A program made the position numbers and the translations under genes. From Zerene cesonia (lineage: Eukaryota > Arthropoda > Insecta > Lepidoptera > Pieridae), in contig NC_052102.1 of the NCBI RefSeq assembly GCF_012273895.1, positions 4,486,917 to 4,550,916 on the forward strand: a stretch of 64,000 nucleotides of DNA, read 5' to 3'. The notes beneath the pieces were generated by a model. It saw only the letters and a program-made list of their open reading frames with translations. It was not told the origin of the DNA and did no database searches. Below, piece after piece: positions 58,927 through 64,000 of this stretch. Each line of letters begins with the position of its first letter. Within the stretch, counting starts at the first letter, position 1.

Positions 58927-61900
58927 TCAGTGCTTATAGAATTTCTTGCTAGTATATTTGGCCATGTCGACGAGAGTCTGAGCTGGTTTGAAGGGAGCGC
59001 CGTATAGACCTTGATACTCTTCCATCTTCCTAACTAATTTATCCGCACCGAACTGATCTACCCATCTGAAAAAAAATACATTTTTTATAAACGTTTAAGC
59101 AGATGATACTTCACTCAACTTCAACATCAATTGATAAAGAGTCGTTTAAATAGCCACTTGTTTTTTTTAACCGTTTGAACTATCAAGTAATGCTTATTAA
59201 ATTAAAAATATAACCCTGATGAAAGTCGTATCATTTGGTATGTTTTGGGGTACTTTTAATAACTGTGTAAATATAATTAATGTCTATGTCATCATTCGTT
59301 AAAAAAAAATGCAAATCTAATAATATAAAAACTTATTGCTTGTTTTCAAAAGTATTACATTAAAAAGTAATCTAATAGTTTTCTGCTTCGTTTTCCAGCT
59401 CATAGTACAAAAAATTATAGCTCCTCGTTCACCGTATCGGCAATCCGTTTGTGGAATGCTCTTCCAGAAACGATCCGTAACGCTCAAACATTACGTATAT
59501 TTAAAGGAATGCTTAAAGATCATTATTTATCTATCTAATTATGTATATGGTATAGTATATTTTTTAATGTATTTTACATTTATAGTGTGTGTATATATAT
59601 ATATGTGTGTGTATGTGTGTATGTATAGGTATGTATACCTGTATTGCTATTAAACTTATTGTAAGAAGTTTATATTTTGTTACTTTTTTATTCTTGTTAA
59701 TTTATTTATTTATTTTTTGTTTTTTTTTTTTTTTTAATTATCTATTTCCTTTTCCTCACCCGTCCCAGTCCATTCCTTCTTTCCTGTCATGAATTCGTTC
59801 CTTTTCCCTTACCCACTAAAAGCGGGCAGCGCATTCGCAGAGGCACTACCTTTGCGAATGTTCATGGGCGGTGATAATCGTTTACCATCAGGCGAACCAC
59901 CAGCTCAGTTGCCCGCTATGACATAAAAAAAAAAAAGACATCTAAAAGACTGCCTGCCTATGTGCGTTTTGTTAAAAATGTTTTGTCCTTTACCCAACGG
60001 TTGCCTGGTAGAGATGGCTTTTAGCCAAAAGGCCGCCATTTGCATACTAGTTTTTGTTAAATTTTATTATATATTTCTTTTTTATATTTTGTAAGTGTGA
60101 AAGTGTGCAATAAAGAATAAATAAATAAATAAAAGTTTTGGTTTACCTGAAAGGCCCTCCAGTGAACGGCGGGAATCCAAGACCGAAAACAGCACCAACA
60201 TCGCCCTCAAGTGGGCTGTGTAAGATTTTCTCCTCAAGCGACAGTACCGCTTCATTGACGAACCTGTATAAAGTTTTACTTTAAATTAATATTTTAATTT
60301 TTTAAATATATTCACTGTGTCTCCTTGACCATCTGCAAGAAATTGCTGCTTAGCAAGGACCACTTTTATAGACTCATTAATATTACAATTTAAAAATTTG
60401 AAAGCCACACAGAGCAGAGATACAGAGACGCATTTACTTTAATAGAGAGCATTATTTCTTCACCTAGACACCATTCTTAGCTGCTGGTCTTCGACAGTAG
60501 CAGCACCACGTGGCTCGAGCGAATACTTTTCTTTCAAAAGCTGCACAGCATCCTGGTTAATGTCTTTGCTCTTGCTGCCCTTCTCGTAAATGTAGAACCC
60601 TTTACCGGACTTCCTACCCATGAAGCCAGATTTCACCAAGTCTTGCATAATGTTTAAATCACCTCCGCCAATTCGATCACCGAACGCCTAGAAATTATAC
60701 ATTACGTAAACTGTTCTAGAGGTACAAAAAAAGTCTACCAGTTGTTAAAAAAAATGTTTAATTTATGTTCTATATTAGGATACATAGTAAGGAATTTATC
60801 AAACCTACGTTTTAATTATATAATATACCTAGTCTTGCCATAAATATTGTAATAAAGAAAAAAGAAAATTGTTAACTGCAAATAACATTTATTNNNNNNN
60901 NNNNNNNNNNNNNNNNNNNNNNNNNNNNNNNNNNNNNNNNNNNNNNNNNNNNNNNNNNNNNNNNNNNNNNNNNNNNNNNNNNNNNNNNNNNNNNNNNNNN
61001 NNNNNNNNNNNNNNNNNNNNNNNNNNNNNNNNNNNNNNNNNNNNNNNNNNNNNNNNNNNNNNNNNNNNNNNNNNNNNNNNNNNNNNNNNNNNNNNNNNNN
61101 NNNNNNNNNNNNNNNNNNNNNNNNNNNNNNNNNNNNNNNNNNNNNNNNNNNNNNNNNNNNNNNNNNNNNNNNNNNNNNNNNNNNNNNNNNNNNNNNNNNN
61201 NNNNNNNNNNNNNNNNNNNNNNNNNNNNNNNNNNNNNNNNNNNNNNNNNNNNNNNNNNNNNNNNNNNNNNNNNNNNNNNNNNNNNNNNNNNNNNNNNNNN
61301 NNNNNNNNNNNNNNNNNNNNNNNNNNNNNNNNNNNNNNNNNNNNNNNNNNNNNNNNNNNNNNNNNNNNNNNNNNNNNNNNNNNNNNNNNNNNNNNNNNNN
61401 NNNNNNNNNNNNNNNNNNNNNNNNNNNNNNNNNNNNNNNNNNNNNNNNNNNNNNNNNNNNNNNNNNNNNNNNNNNNNNNNNNNNNNNNNNNNNNNNNNNN
61501 NNNNNNNNNNNNNNNNNNNNNNNNNNNNNNNNNNNNNNNNNNNNNNNNNNNNNNNNNNNNNNNNNNNNNNNNNNNNNNNNNNNNNNNNNNNNNNNNNNNN
61601 NNNNNNNNNNNNNNNNNNNNNNNNNNNNNNNNNNNNNNNNNNNNNNNNNNNNNNNNNNNNNNNNNNNNNNNNNNNNNNNNNNNNNNNNNNNNNNNNNNNN
61701 NNNNNNNNNNNNNNNNNNNNNNNNNNNNNNNNNNNNNNNNNNNNNNNNNNNNNNNNNNNNNNNNNNNNNNNNNNNNNNNNNNNNNNNNNNNNNNNNNNNN
61801 NNNNNNNNNNNNNNNNNNNNNNNNNNNNNNNNNNNNNNNNNNNNNNNNNNNNNNNNNNNNNNNNNNNNNNNNNNNNNNNNNNNNNNNNNNNNNGACAGAT

Positions 61901-63815
61901 TCGAAATTCAAATGTAATATTTTTTTATAATTAAGTGTAACAGTATTTATGGCCAGACTAAGTAGTTTGTTAAAAAAAAAATCAATAATAATGAAATTAA
62001 CAGCAACTATCCCGCTTTCCCGTCAAAAACATTCAATAGAATTTTTGGATATATTTGCAAATTGTATCAAAAAAAGTGATCTTGAAAAAATCAAGGACGT
62101 CAACTAGAAAACGTTTTTATTCATATGACTTGCCTTGGCCAGATCAACAGCGATGTGAGCGCCAACATCGATTCCGACTTCATCAGCTAAAGTCGCGGCA
62201 CCTACCGGGAACCCAAACTCCTTGGTCATGTTGTCCAATGCTTTTGGATCAACGCCTTCTTGCAATAGCCTGTGTATAATGCAATAGTATATTTTTGTAG
62301 AAGAAAAAAGGAGAATATAATTATCAAATGAAAAAAAACTACAAGATCTGGTCACCATTAAACTTAAATTCAATTAAATTCTCGTGGAAATAGCTGATTC
62401 TATCATTACAAATTAAAAAAAAAAGAGTGTTAATCATCTCAACAAATACGACTGTCGACTTAAAAACAATCAAAACTTCATTTTCTTGAACAAGCTGGAC
62501 ATTTCGGCTTGTAAGGTGGTCCCACTACTAGGTCACATATATATCTCACCTGATGGCTTCGCTAAGCATGGTGGACAGGATCCTAGTAGTGTAGAAGCCG
62601 GGCCCATCACCGACGGTGATAACCACTTTACCCTGGCGCAGACCCACTGCGACAGCAGATGCTGCTGTATCATCACTGGTGCCCGGGTGGCGGATGATCT
62701 CAAGGAGCTGCATCTTGTCCACAGGCGAGAAGTAGTGCATACCTGTGTACCCATAGCTTTTGTTTTTGGTCATCATTTAAAACAGCAGTTGCATATATTA
62801 GTATTGGTATGTTAAAAATTATAATTTTGATGTTCATTGACTATAACTTAGTATAAACCAATATGGATTGATTAATTAATTGGGCAGTTAACAAAACGAA
62901 ATTAAGTGGTAGGATATTATGTCATTCTAACCAGTTCTATTAATAGTTAGGTGTATTTCTCGTGGATTAAGGTTGTATAAAAAAATAAATCGCAAATTAT
63001 CATTATAAAAATCCTCCAAACCTATACCTGAACCAAGTAAAAGAGACAGATTTTGTTTTCGGTTTTGTTGGCACAGTTCTAGCATAAACCAGTCTTAAGC
63101 TTGTATGATGAACATCCAGTACTGTATAAAATAGAATATCTATCTAGTGTTGTACCTAATAGAATTTGTTTGTGAACCCAAAAAAGAGCTTAATTGGTTA
63201 CACTTACAATCCAATTGAATTCTTGATAGATTTTGCTTTGCGACATAATAATGAATTAGAACATATTCTATAAAATAAAGTTAAAGATTCAATTTGCAGA
63301 AAAAACATTACCAATAACTTTTTCAGGACGGCTGCTACCAGCTGCGATTTTTGTTATAGGGATAGCACTGGTATTAGTAGCTATGATGCAATGTTTTGGC
63401 GCCACCGCTTCAATCTCTTTAATAACTTTGTGTTTGATATTAATGTCTTCAAACACAGCTTCAATCACACAATCCGCATTCTTAAACTTAGAGTAATCCA
63501 ATGTCGGAAGTAGATTTGAGACGTATTTATCTTTCTGCAGACTATAAATGAAAAAAAATGTTTTTCAAAAACTGAAAGATAATGGTCACTTCAAACTTTA
63601 AAGAAATAAAAAGGATACAAATATAATATGATGATGTGAATTACTTACGCGCTAATCCTTTTGCGTTTAACAGCATTGGAGAGGCCCGTCTGAATTTGTC
63701 CCATGCCCCGATATAGACCAGCATTAGTAGCATCCTTCATCACTACATTGTATCCTTTGTCAATGGACACTTGGACAATACCAGCGCCCATCAAACCAGC
63801 TCCAAGAACACCAAT
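58927..63815 (-). CDS. HADHA: trifunctional enzyme subunit alpha, mitochondrial (C-terminal half)
   Basis: Alpha subunit of the mitochondrial fatty-acid beta-oxidation complex: enoyl-CoA hydratase (N-terminal half, beyond the right edge) and long-chain 3-hydroxyacyl-CoA dehydrogenase (present here). It partners the thiolase beta subunit at the inner membrane. Exons in transcript order: 63815-63649, 63541-63312, 62742-62550, 62269-62134, 60687-60464, 60263-60147, 59065-58927. Phases agree and give 401 residues, which matches the C-terminal share of the roughly 760-residue family. Landmarks: NAD-binding IGVLGAGLMGAGI, ATNTSAIPITKI, catalytic MHYFSPVDKMQLLEII, GDGPGFYTTRIL, EFGFPVGAATLADEVGIDVG, SGFMGRKSGKGFYIYEKGSK and GAVFGLGFPPFTGGPFR, ending SKKFYKH. 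The intron between 62134 and 60687 contains the 1000-N gap and starts with GC rather than GT, but no coding residues are missing. Confidence 0.95.
59590..59640 (+). repeat. TG/TATG microsatellite
   Basis: Short run of tgtgtgta/tatatata/tgtatg units; likely length-polymorphic. Confidence 0.7.
59745..59937 (+). repeat. SINE-like element, family S (plus), inside LINE tail
   Basis: Contains cctcacccgtcccagtccat, gcgaatgttcatgggcggtg and ttaccatcaggcgaaccacc, ending gctatgacataaaaaaaaaa. Confidence 0.8.
60894..61893. other. assembly gap, 1000 N, in a HADHA intron
   Basis: Exactly 1000 N. It lies between two HADHA exons whose codons join directly (GDLAK-type end to FGDR), so no exon need be hidden in it. 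Open frames across it are artefacts. Confidence 0.99.
62743..63311. other. HADHA intron
   Basis: AT-rich intron with no recognised repeats or other signals. Donor gtaatg and acceptor acacag as read on the minus strand. Confidence 0.6.
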
Positions 63816-64000
63816 CTAATATGAATAAATGTTAGTTAACATACGATTGCATCAAGGTACATTTATTTTTCAAGCGATGGCCCAAAAACGAAGAAGCTAC
63901 TCAATTCAACTGTTTGTTTTGGTGGACTTTGTGGTTGAAAATCCAAGTTATTAGATAGGGAAACCCTATATTGATAGGGAAACGTCCCATTTAAGAATTT

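Larger units (their letters stand above)
59392..60132 (+). mobile_element. 3' end of a jockey/CR1-like LINE with nested SINE-like insertion
   Basis: At about 59395-59538 a plus-strand frame reads SAIRLWNALPETIRNAQTLR and then IFKGMLKDHYLSI before TAA. This is the typical C-terminus of non-LTR retrotransposon ORF2 in the jockey/CR1 group. A long non-coding tail follows, with a TG-rich microsatellite (59590-59640). It is interrupted by a family S element (59745-59937), and ends gtgcaataaagaataaataa with (aaat)n, the LINE's own tail. The upstream reverse transcriptase is missing, so the insertion is 5'-truncated and inactive. It sits in the last intron of HADHA. Confidence 0.7.

Noticed and set aside
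59336..59653. 105-codon plus-strand frame
   Set aside because: Out of frame with the recognisable retrotransposon C-terminus at the same place; it runs into microsatellite-coded residues.
1..64000. CRISPR arrays, bacterial-type operons, riboswitches, tRNA or rRNA genes, viral genomes
   Set aside because: None found. Short direct repeats seen are microsatellites or dispersed eukaryotic elements, and no cloverleaf with an intact box B was recognised by eye; a tRNAscan run would be decisive.

Overview
The window is from an insect nuclear genome, most likely a moth or butterfly (Lepidoptera). Protein-coding genes are split by short AT-rich introns with GT-AG splice sites. The encoded proteins are typical of insects. 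The spacer and introns carry dispersed repeats of kinds common in Lepidoptera: the 'cgcgtaagtccgtatcccgt' type, a SINE-like element ending in 'gacataaaaaa', and a jockey/CR1-like LINE tail. The sequence is a draft scaffold with one 100-N gap and five 1000-N gaps (3509-4508, 15615-15714, 20177-21176, 25644-26643, 52924-53923, 60894-61893).

Layout from left to right. 1-5487 has no gene I can name. 5488-10096 (minus) is importin subunit beta (Ketel), nine coding exons, complete. 11236-11991 (plus) is ribosomal protein S18, complete, with an initiator exon whose coding part is only the ATG. 13235-14248 (minus) is a single-exon ZIP7/Catsup zinc transporter. 16138-27795 (plus) is an MFSD1-type lysosomal major facilitator protein in ten coding exons. 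Between exons 6 and 7 it is interrupted by a separately gapped, inverted, near-identical copy of exons 1-6 (21177-25643, minus), which looks like an unpurged second haplotype. 28247-32018 (minus) is an SLC22-family transporter resembling the insect carcinine transporter CarT, tail-to-tail with MFSD1.

33816-52535 (minus) is junctophilin, eight coding exons over almost 19 kb with a roughly 9.8 kb intron. It has MORN repeats, a long disordered Gln/Tyr-rich linker and a C-terminal membrane anchor, and a possible alternative first exon would give a short MORN-less isoform. 55000-55842 (minus) is a single-exon DHHC palmitoyltransferase. 58927-63815 (minus) is the 3-hydroxyacyl-CoA dehydrogenase half of mitochondrial trifunctional enzyme alpha (HADHA); its hydratase half lies beyond the right edge. 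One of its introns appears to be of the GC-AG class.

These are mostly unrelated housekeeping and membrane genes and do not form a functional cluster. I found no operon, defence island, CRISPR array, viral genome or other previously undescribed system. The most consequential observations concern assembly structure (the inverted MFSD1 haplotig and a spurious gap flanked by an identical 77-bp overlap). Next come gene structure (junctophilin alternative start, GC-AG intron, GC-rich last exon of importin beta) and nested repeats.
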